From NCBI GenBank assembly GCA_008086245.1, contig VSIX01000089.1, positions 1-63,390 on the forward strand: a DNA stretch of 63,390 bases. Direction: 5' to 3'. Under the pieces are notes generated by a model. The model made no database searches. It saw only the letters and a program-made list of their open reading frames with translations, and was not told where the DNA came from. Shown in pieces: positions 52,725 through 61,376 of this stretch. The stretch's first letter is position 1; each line of letters begins with the position of its first letter. The stretch is from Candidatus Mcinerneyibacterium aminivorans (GTDB lineage Bacteria; Macinerneyibacteriota; Macinerneyibacteria; Macinerneyibacteriales; Macinerneyibacteriaceae). Both the position numbers and the translations under genes were made by a program.

Positions 52725-52741
52725 AAAAAATTTTAAACATT

Positions 52742-52763
52742 GAGGTTAGTAATTACTAACCTC
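52742..52763 (+). promoter_or_regulatory. TetR operator 2: 22-bp perfect palindrome before the ferredoxin gene
   Basis: The half GAGGTTAGTAA (52742-52752) is followed directly by its exact reverse complement (52753-52763). A weak promoter could overlap it: TTGAGG (52740-52745), 17-bp spacer, CTAAAT (52763-52768). In that case repressor would sit between the -35 and -10. Confidence 0.8.
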
Positions 52764-52781
52764 TAAATACTGGAGGTTTAT

Positions 52782-53612
52782 ATGAAAAGAGAAATTGTTA
52801 AAATTGATCGTGAAAAATGCAATGGATGTGGGGAATGTATCCCCAACTGTCCCGAGGGGGCACTGCAGATTATAGATGGTAAGGCAACTCTTGTTAGCGA
52901 TTTATACTGTGACGGACTGGGAGCCTGCATTGGCGAATGTCCTAAAAATGCAATTACAATAGAGAAAAGAGAAGCAGAAGAATATGATGAGAAAAAAGTT
53001 ATGAAAAATATTGTAAAGAAAGGTGAAAATGTTATAAAAGCTCACCTAAAACATTTAAAGGACCATAACGAGAAAAAATTATACAAAGAGGCCTTAAATT
53101 ATTTAAAAGAAAAAGATATAGAAAATCCATTAAAAGATACCGGCAGTAAAAAAAATGTAGGAAAATTTGTTTGCCCGGGAGCTGCTCAAAAGACAATTGA
53201 AAAATCAGAAGATAAGAAGGAAAAAAATAGAAATACAGATTTGTCCTCACAATTAGGGCAGTGGCCGGTTCAGCTCCATCTTTTAAATCCCAATGCTTCC
53301 TATCTGGAAAATGCGGATCTATTAATTTCTGCGGACTGTGTGCCCTATGCTTATGCCAATTTCCATCAGAGGTTTATGAAGGATAAAATTGTAATTACCC
53401 TATGTCCAAAGCTGGATAAGGGAATAGACTTATATATTGAAAAATTAAAACAAATTTTTAAAAATAAAAATATTAGTTCTGTTACAGTACTCAATATGGA
53501 AGTTCCATGCTGCAGTAATACATTGAAAATTGTGGAAAAAGCCTTGAAGAAAGCCGGTGAAATTGTAATAATAAAAAATTATACTATCACCATTAAGGGC
53601 GAAATTGTTTGA
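52782..53612 (+). CDS. Two-[4Fe-4S] ferredoxin-type protein of the Hcp cluster
   Basis: A 276-residue iron-sulfur protein. The N-terminal 65 residues carry CNGCGECIPNCPEGA and CDGLGACIGECPKNA, two cluster-binding motifs. The rest is a conserved companion domain with Cys in FVCPGAAQ, ISADCVPYAY, TLCPKLDKGI and MEVPCCSNT. Such proteins often sit beside hcp and probably pass electrons to it. First structural gene after operator 2; ribosome-binding site TGGAGG. Confidence 0.88.
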   Translation: MKREIVKIDREKCNGCGECIPNCPEGALQIIDGKATLVSDLYCDGLGACIGECPKNAITIEKREAEEYDEKKVMKNIVKKGENVIKAHLKHLKDHNEKKLYKEALNYLKEKDIENPLKDTGSKKNVGKFVCPGAAQKTIEKSEDKKEKNRNTDLSSQLGQWPVQLHLLNPNASYLENADLLISADCVPYAYANFHQRFMKDKIVITLCPKLDKGIDLYIEKLKQIFKNKNISSVTVLNMEVPCCSNTLKIVEKALKKAGEIVIIKNYTITIKGEIV

Positions 53613-53625
53613 AAGGAGGTAGTTT

Positions 53626-53949
53626 ATGAAAATCAGAAATAGTAAAAATCTGGAAGGGTTTAAAAACAATCACAATATTGAAAAAGCTGTAAAATTACTT
53701 GATAAGAACTACTGTCAGATAGTGCAGATGAATCTAAATCCTCAGGACACAGTAATTGAACATAAAACACCCGTGGATGTTTCGTTTTTTATTGTTGAAG
53801 GAAAAGTAATGATGAAAATTGGAGATGAAGAGAAGAAAGTAAAAGAGGGCGATTTGATAGAAAGTCCTAAAAATATTGTGCATAGTTTTAAAAACGAATT
53901 TGATGAAAAAGCTAAAGTTTTAGTAATTAAACATATGAAATCTAAATAA
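53626..53949 (+). CDS. Small cupin-domain protein
   Basis: A 107-residue single cupin barrel ([21 protein letters not shown] then SPKNIVHSF). The first motif has His in [13 protein letters not shown] and the second His in IVHSF, suggesting a metal site with fewer ligands than usual. The function is unknown; the position between the ferredoxin and hcp, each with its own strong ribosome-binding site, suggests a role in nitrosative or redox stress. Confidence 0.85.
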   Translation: MKIRNSKNLEGFKNNHNIEKAVKLLDKNYCQIVQMNLNPQDTVIEHKTPVDVSFFIVEGKVMMKIGDEEKKVKEGDLIESPKNIVHSFKNEFDEKAKVLVIKHMKSK

Positions 53950-53960
53950 GGAGGTTATTT

Positions 53961-55595
53961 ATGGATAATAAGATGTTTTGTTTTCAATGTCAGGAAACTG
54001 CTAAGAATGAAGGGTGTACTGTAAGAGGAGTTTGCGGGAAAAAGCCTGCAGAAGCAAACATGATGGATTTGTTAATTTTTGTTGTTAGAGGAATTTCCTT
54101 TTATGCCAGCAAACTGGAGAGTATTGATGAGGAAACCGGAGAATTCATCATGAGAGCTATGTTTTCAACAATTACCAATGTTAATTTCAGCGAAGACAGG
54201 ATTTATGAATATGTAAAAGAAGGTTTTGAAATTAGAAAAAAAGTTGCAGATAAAGTTGGAGATATTGATGGAGAACTTCCAGAAGAAGCAACCTGGTATT
54301 CAGATGATATAGAAGAAATAAGAGAAAAAGCAAAACAGGTGGGGGTACTTACAACGGAGAATGATGATATTCGTTCCTTGAGAGAGCTTTTAACTCTGGG
54401 GATTAAAGGTATGTCAGCATATTATCATCATGCATACGTTCTTGGAAGATATAAAGATAAAATTACAAACTTTATTGTAAAGGGATTAAAAGCTACTATT
54501 GATGACAGTCTCGGTGTAGATGACCTTGTTGGTCTAGTTATGGAATGTGGAGATTATGCGGTTGAAACTATGAAACTTCTGGATGAAGCAAATACTTCAG
54601 AATACGGACATCCAGAACCAACAGAAGTAAATATAGGAGTGAGAAACAATCCAGGAATATTGATAAGTGGACACGACCTAAAAGATCTGGAAGAGTTATT
54701 AGAGCAAACAAAGGGTACCGGTGTAGATGTCTATACACATGGAGAAATGTTACCTGCAAACTCATATCCATATTTTAAAAAATATAATCATTTTGTTGGG
54801 AATTATGGAAATTCATGGTGGAAACAGAAAGATGAATTTGAAAAATTTAACGGTCCGGTATTTATGACAACAAACTGCTTGGTGCCGCCAAAGGAATCTT
54901 ACAGCGATAAAGTATTTACAACAAGTGTTGCAGGATTTGATGGATTAAAACATATATCTGATAGAGAAGAGGGTGGACAAAAAGATTTTTCAGAAATAAT
55001 TGAAATGGCAAAAACCTGTGATCCGCCAGAAGAAATTGAAAACGGAACAATATGGGGCGGTTTTGCAAGAAATGCAGTTATGAATGTTGCCGATAAGGTT
55101 ATTGAAGCAGTACAAAATGGTGATATAAGCAGGTTTGTTGTTATGGCGGGCTGTGATGGAAGATTTAAGGATAGAGAATATTACACTGAAGTTGCTAAAA
55201 AATTACCCGAAGATACTGTAATACTTACAGCAGGATGTGCAAAATACCGTTATAACAAATTAGATCTTGGAGATATTGGAGGTATTCCTAGGGTGCTTGA
55301 TGCAGGGCAGTGTAATGATTCCTATTCACTTGCTTATATAGCACTTAAATTAAAGGAAGCTCTTGATCTTGATGATATAAATGAATTACCTATTTCATAT
55401 GATATTGCATGGTATGAACAGAAAGCCGTTACAGTATTGCTTGCTCTTTTATCACTTGGAGTAAAAGGAATCAGATTAGGACCTACACTTCCAGCTTTTG
55501 TTTCAGAAAATGTATTAAATGTTCTGGTAGAAAAATTTGACATCAAACCTATTTCAAACCCTGAAGAGGATATCAAAGCAATGATGAATGAGTAG
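53961..55595 (+). CDS. hcp: Hybrid cluster protein (hydroxylamine reductase)
   Basis: Hcp reduces hydroxylamine or nitric oxide and protects against nitrosative stress. The 544-residue protein has the N-terminal [4Fe-4S] motif Cys7-x2-Cys10-x8-Cys19-x5-Cys25, typical of the strict-anaerobe class. Hybrid-cluster ligands are in [44 protein letters not shown] and WYEQK. AGGAGG ribosome-binding site. It is followed by a hairpin and then a flavodiiron protein. Confidence 0.96.
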   Translation: MDNKMFCFQCQETAKNEGCTVRGVCGKKPAEANMMDLLIFVVRGISFYASKLESIDEETGEFIMRAMFSTITNVNFSEDRIYEYVKEGFEIRKKVADKVGDIDGELPEEATWYSDDIEEIREKAKQVGVLTTENDDIRSLRELLTLGIKGMSAYYHHAYVLGRYKDKITNFIVKGLKATIDDSLGVDDLVGLVMECGDYAVETMKLLDEANTSEYGHPEPTEVNIGVRNNPGILISGHDLKDLEELLEQTKGTGVDVYTHGEMLPANSYPYFKKYNHFVGNYGNSWWKQKDEFEKFNGPVFMTTNCLVPPKESYSDKVFTTSVAGFDGLKHISDREEGGQKDFSEIIEMAKTCDPPEEIENGTIWGGFARNAVMNVADKVIEAVQNGDISRFVVMAGCDGRFKDREYYTEVAKKLPEDTVILTAGCAKYRYNKLDLGDIGGIPRVLDAGQCNDSYSLAYIALKLKEALDLDDINELPISYDIAWYEQKAVTVLLALLSLGVKGIRLGPTLPAFVSENVLNVLVEKFDIKPISNPEEDIKAMMNE

Positions 55596-55607
55596 TATTG
55601 TTTTTTT

Positions 55608-55634
55608 ATATGGAAGGGGTTTTCCCTTCCATAT
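55608..55634. repeat. Perfect 11-bp hairpin between hcp and the flavodiiron gene
   Basis: ATATGGAAGGG (55608-55618) pairs with CCCTTCCATAT (55624-55634) around a 5-base loop. Seven Ts precede the stem (55601-55607), not follow it, so it is not a standard plus-strand terminator. It may set relative expression of hcp and the next gene. Confidence 0.55.
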
Positions 55635-55659
55635 CTTGAATTAGAAAGGAGTTGTTTTT

Positions 55660-56847
55660 ATGGATGTAAATTTAACAGAATCTGTAAAATGGGTAGGAAA
55701 GGTTGACTGGGATTTAAAAAGCTTTCATGGAGATGAATATTCCACTCACCGGGGTTCAACTTATAACTCTTATTTGATAAGAGATGAAAAAAATGTATTA
55801 ATCGATACGGTTTGGGCGCCTTTTTCAAAAGAGTTTGTTAAGAAATTAAAAAAAGAAATTGATTTGAAGAAAATTGATTATATAGTTGCCAATCATGCTG
55901 AGATTGATCACAGCGGAGGATTGGTTGATTTAATGAAAGAAATTCCTGAAACTCCTATATATTGTACCCAAAATGCTGTTGACTCTTTAACGGGACATTA
56001 CCATATGGATTGGAATTTCCAAACCATAAAAACAGGAGATGAACTTGATATTGGAAATAAGAAATTGATATTTATTGAAGCACCCATGCTTCACTGGCCC
56101 GACAGTATGTTTTGTTATCTAACAGGGGACAATATTCTTTTCAGCAACGATGCATTTGGACAGCACTATGCAACGGAATTGCTTTATAATGATAAAGTGG
56201 ACCAATGCGAATTATTCCAGGAAGCAATCAAATATTATGCAAACATATTGACTCCTTTTAGCAAGCTGGTGAAAAAGAAGATAGAAGAAGTTTTAAGTTT
56301 TGAACTTCCAGTTGACTTTATTGCTCCCAGTCATGGGGTAATTTGGAGGGATAATCCAACCCAAATAGTAGATAAGTATCTTGAATGGGCTGATAATTAC
56401 AAAGAAAATCAAATTACTTTTATTTATGATTCAATGTGGAATAGTACAAAAAAAATAGCCGAATCTATAAAAGATGGTATATATAAAAAAGACCCAGGTT
56501 TGGATATTAAAATGATGAAAGCTTCCAGATGGGATAAAAATGATATAATAACAGAAGTTTTTAAATCAAAAGCAATATTTGTAGGATCCCCAACCATAAA
56601 CAAAGGAATTCTCTCATCTATTGCCGGTTTACTGGAAGAAATTAGAGGACTTGGTTTTAAGGAAAAGAGTGCTGCATCTTTTGGTTCATACGGATGGAGC
56701 GGTGAATCAAAAAAAATGATTAATCATAAATTAGAAGAAGCCGGATTTAAATTGATCGATGAGGGAATATTAATTAAGTGGAACCCGAATAATTCCGATA
56801 AAACTGAATTAATTGATTACGGTAAAAAAATTAGTACAAAATTGTAA
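55660..56847 (+). CDS. Flavodiiron protein (A-type, FprA-like)
   Basis: A 395-residue cytosolic oxygen and/or nitric oxide reductase. The N-terminal metallo-beta-lactamase-like domain has the diiron ligands HxExDH in VANHAEIDHSGG, then His in MLHWPD, Asp in SNDAFGQH and His in APSHGVIW. A flavodoxin domain follows from about residue 250 (ITFIYDSMWNSTKKIA). No rubredoxin domain is fused. Located between hcp and the hydrogenase. Confidence 0.95.
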   Translation: MDVNLTESVKWVGKVDWDLKSFHGDEYSTHRGSTYNSYLIRDEKNVLIDTVWAPFSKEFVKKLKKEIDLKKIDYIVANHAEIDHSGGLVDLMKEIPETPIYCTQNAVDSLTGHYHMDWNFQTIKTGDELDIGNKKLIFIEAPMLHWPDSMFCYLTGDNILFSNDAFGQHYATELLYNDKVDQCELFQEAIKYYANILTPFSKLVKKKIEEVLSFELPVDFIAPSHGVIWRDNPTQIVDKYLEWADNYKENQITFIYDSMWNSTKKIAESIKDGIYKKDPGLDIKMMKASRWDKNDIITEVFKSKAIFVGSPTINKGILSSIAGLLEEIRGLGFKEKSAASFGSYGWSGESKKMINHKLEEAGFKLIDEGILIKWNPNNSDKTELIDYGKKISTKL

Positions 56848-56874
56848 TGACAACACTTGAATTATTATTTCAAC

Positions 56875-56890
56875 TGTGATATCATTCACA
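56875..56890. promoter_or_regulatory. CRP/FNR-like palindrome upstream of the hydrogenase gene
   Basis: TGTGA (56875-56879), 6 bases, TCACA (56886-56890): the core consensus for CRP/FNR-family regulators, a family that includes HcpR. It ends only 17 bases before the hydA ATG, so classical activation is hard to fit; repression or chance is possible. Confidence 0.45.
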
Positions 56891-56907
56891 CTAAATAAGG
56901 AGGTATT

Positions 56908-58686
56908 ATGATAAGTTTAACAATAGATGGTATTAAAGTAGAGGTTGAAGAGGGAGCAAAGATACTGGATGCAGCTGAAAAAGTAAATGCACATATACCG
57001 ACTTTATGTATGCATGAAGATCTGGAAAGATCTGGAAATTGTGGTGTTTGTATAGTAGAAATAAAAGGTAAGGGTACTGAAAGAGCGTGTGTCACACCTG
57101 CAGAAGAAGGTATGGAGATAATAACCAAAAGCAACGAATTAAAGAAAGCAAGGAAAACGGTTGTAGAATTAATTTTATCTAATCATCCAAATGATTGTCT
57201 TCAGTGTATCAGGAATCAAAATTGTGAGCTTCAGGAGTTAGCTGAAAAAATGAATATAAGAGAATATAAATATCCCCAAATATATGGATCTCACTTGAGA
57301 GAGGATAATTCATCTCCCTCCATTTACCTTGATCCATCCTATTGTATTAAATGCGGAAGATGTGTTCAGGTCTGTCAGGATGTTCAACATGTTTATGCTC
57401 TGGAAGTTAACGACAGGGGTTTTGATGTATTTTATGGCCCCACGATGGGTAGAGATCTTGAAGATTCAGAATGTGTTAAATGCGGTCAGTGTTCAGCTCA
57501 CTGCCCGGTTGCTGCGATACATGAAAGAGTAGATTCCGATAAAGTATGGGAAGCTCTAAATGATCCCCAAAAAATAGTTGTTGCCCAGGAAGCCCCAGCA
57601 GTCAGGGTGGCTTTGGGTGAAGAATTTGGCCTTCAACCAGGTGAAAATATAAAGGGAAAGATGTATGCTGCATTAAGAAGGCTCGGATTTGATTATGTAT
57701 TTGACACAAACTTCGGTGCTGATTTGACAATAATGGAAGAAGCGGCTGAATTTGCCAAAATATTGCAAAAGGATCCTTCAGAACTACCGCTTATTACAAC
57801 CTGCTGTCCTTCATGGGTTGATTATCTTGAAAAGTTTTTTTCTCCATTAATTCCCCATTTTTCTTCTGCGAAATCTCCGCATCAGATGGTAGGTTCAATG
57901 GTGAAAACTTACTGGGCTGAGAAAATGGGAATAGATAAAGAAAACGTGTTTCTGGTATCTGTAATGCCCTGTACGGCGAAAAAATATGAAATAGAGCGTA
58001 TGGAACATATGTACTCTTCCGGACATAAAGATGTGGATGTAACAATAACTACAAGAGAATTTGCAAGAATGCTAAAAGAAGCCGGAATTGATCCTACCGA
58101 ACTGGATGATGAAAAACCCGATAGCCCCATGGGTGAGTATTCGGGGGCAGGAACAATATTTGGAGCATCCGGTGGTGTAATGGAAGCGGCGTTAAGAACC
58201 GGATATTATTATGTAACTGGAGAAGAATTGCCCGATCCCAACATTGATTTTGTTAGGGGAATAGAGGGAGTAAAAGAAGGCGAAATCGAAATTGATGGTA
58301 AAAAAATTAAGATTGCTGTTGCCTCGGGATTGTCCAATGTGGAGAAAGTTTTACAGAAAGTTTATCTGGCAAAGCAAAATGGTGAAGAATCTCCTTATCA
58401 CTTTATAGAAGTTATGGCATGCCGTGGAGGATGTGTCGGCGGGGGAGGACAGCCCTATGGAAGTACAAATAAAGTAAGAGAAGAAAGAGCTAAAGGTTTG
58501 TATACTGAAGATGAAGAATTGAAAGTAAGGGAGTCCCATAATAATCCATATATTAAAAAGCTTTATGATGAATTTTTAGGAGAACCCCTCGGGGAAAAAG
58601 CTGAAACACTTCTTCATACGGGATATAAAAATAGAAAAGGATATAATGATATGCTTTCAGAGGAATGGATAAAAAACGAGTATTAA
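56908..58686 (+). CDS. [FeFe] hydrogenase, catalytic subunit
   Basis: A 592-residue monomer-type hydrogenase. An N-terminal [2Fe-2S] domain (CMHEDLERSGNCGVC) is followed by the His-Cys cluster domain (NHPNDCLQCIRNQNCELQ) and a two-[4Fe-4S] ferredoxin domain. The H-cluster motifs are TTCCPSW with Cys299-Cys300, MPCTAKKYE with Cys355, and MACRGGCVGGGGQP with Cys505 and Cys509. The layout matches clostridial CpI. No HydB/HydC partners or HydEFG maturases are present in the window. AGGAGG ribosome-binding site. Confidence 0.95.
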   Translation: MISLTIDGIKVEVEEGAKILDAAEKVNAHIPTLCMHEDLERSGNCGVCIVEIKGKGTERACVTPAEEGMEIITKSNELKKARKTVVELILSNHPNDCLQCIRNQNCELQELAEKMNIREYKYPQIYGSHLREDNSSPSIYLDPSYCIKCGRCVQVCQDVQHVYALEVNDRGFDVFYGPTMGRDLEDSECVKCGQCSAHCPVAAIHERVDSDKVWEALNDPQKIVVAQEAPAVRVALGEEFGLQPGENIKGKMYAALRRLGFDYVFDTNFGADLTIMEEAAEFAKILQKDPSELPLITTCCPSWVDYLEKFFSPLIPHFSSAKSPHQMVGSMVKTYWAEKMGIDKENVFLVSVMPCTAKKYEIERMEHMYSSGHKDVDVTITTREFARMLKEAGIDPTELDDEKPDSPMGEYSGAGTIFGASGGVMEAALRTGYYYVTGEELPDPNIDFVRGIEGVKEGEIEIDGKKIKIAVASGLSNVEKVLQKVYLAKQNGEESPYHFIEVMACRGGCVGGGGQPYGSTNKVREERAKGLYTEDEELKVRESHNNPYIKKLYDEFLGEPLGEKAETLLHTGYKNRKGYNDMLSEEWIKNEY

Positions 58687-58750
58687 TAGATTATTATAAG
58701 GGGAGATGATAAATTTAACCCCTTATTTTAAATTTAAGAAGAAGACTTTC

Positions 58751-59527
58751 ATGGAACTTAAAAATTTTCTGGAAAACATTTATAAGAAGTACAATAGAAA
58801 AAAATATATAGATCCTGACCCGTTGATGTTTCTTTATGATTATCCTGATAGTAAGGATAGAGAAATTGTTGCTCTAATAGCGTCTTCTTTTGCTTACGGC
58901 AGGGTAAATAAGATTATTGAAACGGTGCACTTTATCCTCAAAGGGATGAATTATAATCCTTATGAATTTATTAAAAATTCCAGCCGCAAAAGCCTGGAAG
59001 ATAAATTTGAAAATTTTGTCTATAGATTTACAAATCAAAATGAGTTAGTAGAATTTATTTTAGCCATAAAAGATAAAATAGACAAATTCAATACAATTAA
59101 AGAATTCTTTAAAAAACAATTTATAATGAATGATAAGAAAGTTCTACCTTCGCTTGAATGTTTTGTTACAGAATTAGGATATCATAGCCGGGGAGTTAAA
59201 TCCCTTCTATCTCTTCCATCTAAAAAATCTGCCTGTAAAAGACTTTTTCTGTTTTTAAGGTGGATGGTAAGAAAGGACAGGGTTGACCCTGGGGGCTGGA
59301 ATTTCGTGGATAGATCAAAGTTGATAATTCCTCTTGATACACATATGTATAGAATTTCAAAACTTCTTGGATTTACAGAACGAAAGCAGGCAAATCTTAA
59401 AACGGCTGTTCAAATTACTGATAAATTTAAAAGGATCAACGAAAAAGATCCGGTAAAATATGATTTTGCCCTTACGCGTTACGGTATTAGGGATGAACTA
59501 GAGATAGCACAACTGGAATTTCATTAA
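58751..59527 (+). CDS. TIGR02757/DUF2400 family protein
   Basis: A 258-residue protein of a conserved bacterial family without known function. Family blocks include DPDPLMFLYDYPDSKDREIVALIASSF (shown here as DPDPLMFL and EIVALIASSFAYGRV), RWMVRKDRVDPGGW, and IPLDTHMYRISKLLGF. The last motif resembles helix-hairpin-helix DNA glycosylases, so a nucleic-acid role is possible. I start at ATG 58751, matching the family N-terminus; ATG 58706 has GGGGAG too close. Confidence 0.82.
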   Translation: MELKNFLENIYKKYNRKKYIDPDPLMFLYDYPDSKDREIVALIASSFAYGRVNKIIETVHFILKGMNYNPYEFIKNSSRKSLEDKFENFVYRFTNQNELVEFILAIKDKIDKFNTIKEFFKKQFIMNDKKVLPSLECFVTELGYHSRGVKSLLSLPSKKSACKRLFLFLRWMVRKDRVDPGGWNFVDRSKLIIPLDTHMYRISKLLGFTERKQANLKTAVQITDKFKRINEKDPVKYDFALTRYGIRDELEIAQLEFH

Positions 59528-59771
59528 TAGTAAATGTATTCTAACAATTGCAAACATAATTCTTAGTTTTTCTAATTTTTTGATCTTTATATTAAATATC
59601 GATTTATAATTGTTTAATTTAGTTCAATCAATTAGGGTCATAAGACATTACAAATCTATTTGCGATTTTTTATAAAAGTCATTACAAAAAATGAAATTAA
59701 AAACAATTTCAAGAACTACTTTGGCTGTACATTTAATTATTTCTTCTAAGGGTTATGTTTTAATTTTTATC
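59528..59771. other. Intergenic AT-rich sequence
   Basis: No gene, hairpin or promoter that I can support between the DUF2400 gene and the heptamer repeat region. Confidence 0.5.
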
Positions 59772-59915
59772 GAATAATGAATAATGAAAATTACGATTGT
59801 ATTTTTTAATCTGATAACAACTAACTGATAACAATTAACGAAAAATCACTAAGTGATTTTTAATTATTCAAAAGTATATCTGTTAAGCTATTCACTATTG
59901 ACTATTAACTAAAAA
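59772..59915. repeat. Heptamer-phase repeat region
   Basis: Three runs of 7-base units: GAATAAT twice then variants (59772-59799); units ending AA such as CTGATAA and CAACTAA, making a 14-bp tandem repeat (59811-59824, 59825-59838); and CTATTCA, CTATTGA and relatives (59888-59915). A perfect palindrome AAAAATCACT/AGTGATTTTT is embedded at 59841-59861. Confidence 0.65.
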
Positions 59916-59957
59916 TTAGCAAAGTAAATTTTTAAACTCACACTCACACAAACACAG

Positions 59958-59979
59958 AAAAAAGGGGGAGATCCCCCTT
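59958..59979 (-). terminator. Rho-independent terminator of rubrerythrin
   Basis: Minus strand AAGGGGG and CCCCCTT arms with a 4-base loop, followed by six Ts (59963-59958, partly paired), 12 bases after the rubrerythrin stop. Confidence 0.85.
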
Positions 59980-59990
59980 AAATGAAATAG

Positions 59991-60566
59991 TTAAAATTTT
60001 TCGCATAATACTTCAAAATAGGATTTTGGGTATCTACATGTTGGGCATTTTGCAGGTGGTTTTTTCCCCTTATGGATGTAACCGCAGTTCATGCATTTCC
60101 ACTCCGTTTCAGATTCTTTTTTGAAAATTTCGTTATTTTTTACCTTCTTCATAAGTTCAAGATATCTTTTTTCATGATGCTGTTCCACTTCTGCTACTTT
60201 GGTGAATAAGGTGGATATTTCCGTGAAACCTTCTTCTTTAGCTATTTCAGCAGCATTTGGATACAATTCAGTATGTTCTTCGTTTTCTCCCTCTGCGGCA
60301 GCTTTAAGATTTTCGGCAGTTGTTCCAACTTTGCCGGCAGGGAAGGAAGCAGTGATTTCAGTCATTCCCCCCTCTAAATAACTAAAAAATCTTTTAGCAT
60401 GTTCTCTTTCATTCATTGCGGTTTCTTCAAAAATAGCTGCGATTTTTTCATAACCTTCTTCTCTCGCCTTTTGTGCAAAAAGATAGTATCTTGTTCTTGC
60501 CTGGGATTCTCCAGCAAATGCTTTTAATAATTCTTTTTCTGTTTTGGTTCCTTTAATATTTACCAT
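59991..60566 (-). CDS. rbr: Rubrerythrin
   Basis: A 191-residue peroxide reductase of anaerobes. The diiron four-helix bundle carries FAGESQARTRYYLFA, EETAMNEREHAKRFF, and EVEQHHEKRY. The C-terminal rubredoxin-like domain has WKCMNCGYIHKGKKPPAKCPTC. It takes electrons from rubredoxin to reduce hydrogen peroxide. AAGGTGAT precedes the ATG. A terminator lies only 28 bases upstream, so either its promoter is very close or it is expressed by read-through from the ferritin gene. Confidence 0.96.
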   Translation of the reverse strand: MVNIKGTKTEKELLKAFAGESQARTRYYLFAQKAREEGYEKIAAIFEETAMNEREHAKRFFSYLEGGMTEITASFPAGKVGTTAENLKAAAEGENEEHTELYPNAAEIAKEEGFTEISTLFTKVAEVEQHHEKRYLELMKKVKNNEIFKKESETEWKCMNCGYIHKGKKPPAKCPTCRYPKSYFEVLCEKF

Positions 60567-60593
60567 AGATCATCACCTTTCTATTATTTTAGA

Positions 60594-60625
60594 TAAAAAG
60601 AAAAAGGGAAGAGAAAGCTCTTCCC
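60594..60625 (-). terminator. Terminator between ferritin and rubrerythrin
   Basis: Minus strand GGGAAGAG and CTCTTCCC arms (60625-60618, 60613-60606) with a 4-base loop, followed by TTTTTCTTTTT. Confidence 0.82.
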
Positions 60626-60674
60626 CAAACTTGTTATTTTAATTCCTTCTGAATAGCCATCAGTCATAACAATT

Positions 60675-60767
60675 TTATTCTTCCATTCTTTCTTTATTAG
60701 TATCAACATCACTAGCCATCAGATTAAATATTTTTTGGGTGATTTTTACTTTTCCTCCGTAGAGAAA
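60675..60767 (-). pseudogene. Possible gene remnant between ferritin and rubrerythrin
   Basis: A 30-codon open frame with protein-like composition (LYGGKVKITQKIFNLM, then ASDVDTNKERMEE) and no usual start codon; it opens after two tandem stops. A GGAGG lies inside. It could be a decayed gene end, a tiny gene with an odd start, or chance. Confidence 0.25.
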
Positions 60768-60842
60768 TCATCAATTAAATATTGTTTATGTTTCTTTCAC
60801 CCATTTAATTCTCCATGAATGGATTGATAATAAAATTAATGT

Positions 60843-61367
60843 TTATTCTTCTTCTCCTTCTGGAACGAATTGACACATGAGAGGGCGCTGTTGAAGTTCT
60901 TTGTCAAGATTGTATAAGCCGTTTCTACTGTCCTCTATTAAATTAATTTTATCTAATATCTCATTAACAGAATCCTCTTCTTCAACCTGTTCATCAACGA
61001 ACCAGTTTAAAAAAGATTTTGTTGCATAATCGTTTTCTTTTACTGCTATATCCATGAGTGCATTAATTGATGCTGTAATTTTTTGTTCATGCTCCAGAGC
61101 TTCTTCAAAAATTTCCTTTAATGAATTCCATTCTTTTTTTGGTTTTTCAATTGCATCCAAAACGGCTCTGCCACCTCTTTCATTAATAAAATTGTATATT
61201 CTCATAGCATGAGAGATTTCTTCCTGTGCCTGTGATTCCATCCAGTGAGCAGTACCCGCAAAACCTTTATCCTCAAGGTCAGCAGCCATTGCAAAATAAA
61301 GATAGGCTGAAAATAATTCTTTATTAATCTGCTTGTTTAAAGCTTTTTCCATATTATCTGTTAACAT
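60843..61367 (-). CDS. ftnA: Ferritin (non-haem)
   Basis: A 174-residue four-helix iron-storage protein. Ferroxidase ligands are in NKELFSAYLYFAMAA (Glu), SQAQEEISHAMRIYNF (Glu, Glu, His), and the WFVDEQVEEEDSV helix. It stores iron as ferric mineral and limits Fenton chemistry. AAGGAG ribosome-binding site; 9 bases after the desulfoferrodoxin stop, so the two form one unit. Confidence 0.95.
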   Translation of the reverse strand: MLTDNMEKALNKQINKELFSAYLYFAMAADLEDKGFAGTAHWMESQAQEEISHAMRIYNFINERGGRAVLDAIEKPKKEWNSLKEIFEEALEHEQKITASINALMDIAVKENDYATKSFLNWFVDEQVEEEDSVNEILDKINLIEDSRNGLYNLDKELQQRPLMCQFVPEGEEE

Positions 61368-61376
61368 AAATTCTCC

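Noticed and set aside
52742-52763. Terminator of the TetR gene
   Set aside because: The palindrome has no loop bases and no T-tract, and its half-sites recur at the TetR start, so an operator is the better reading.
59772-59915. CRISPR array
   Set aside because: Units are 7 bases, degenerate and contiguous, with no spacers, and there are no cas genes in the window.
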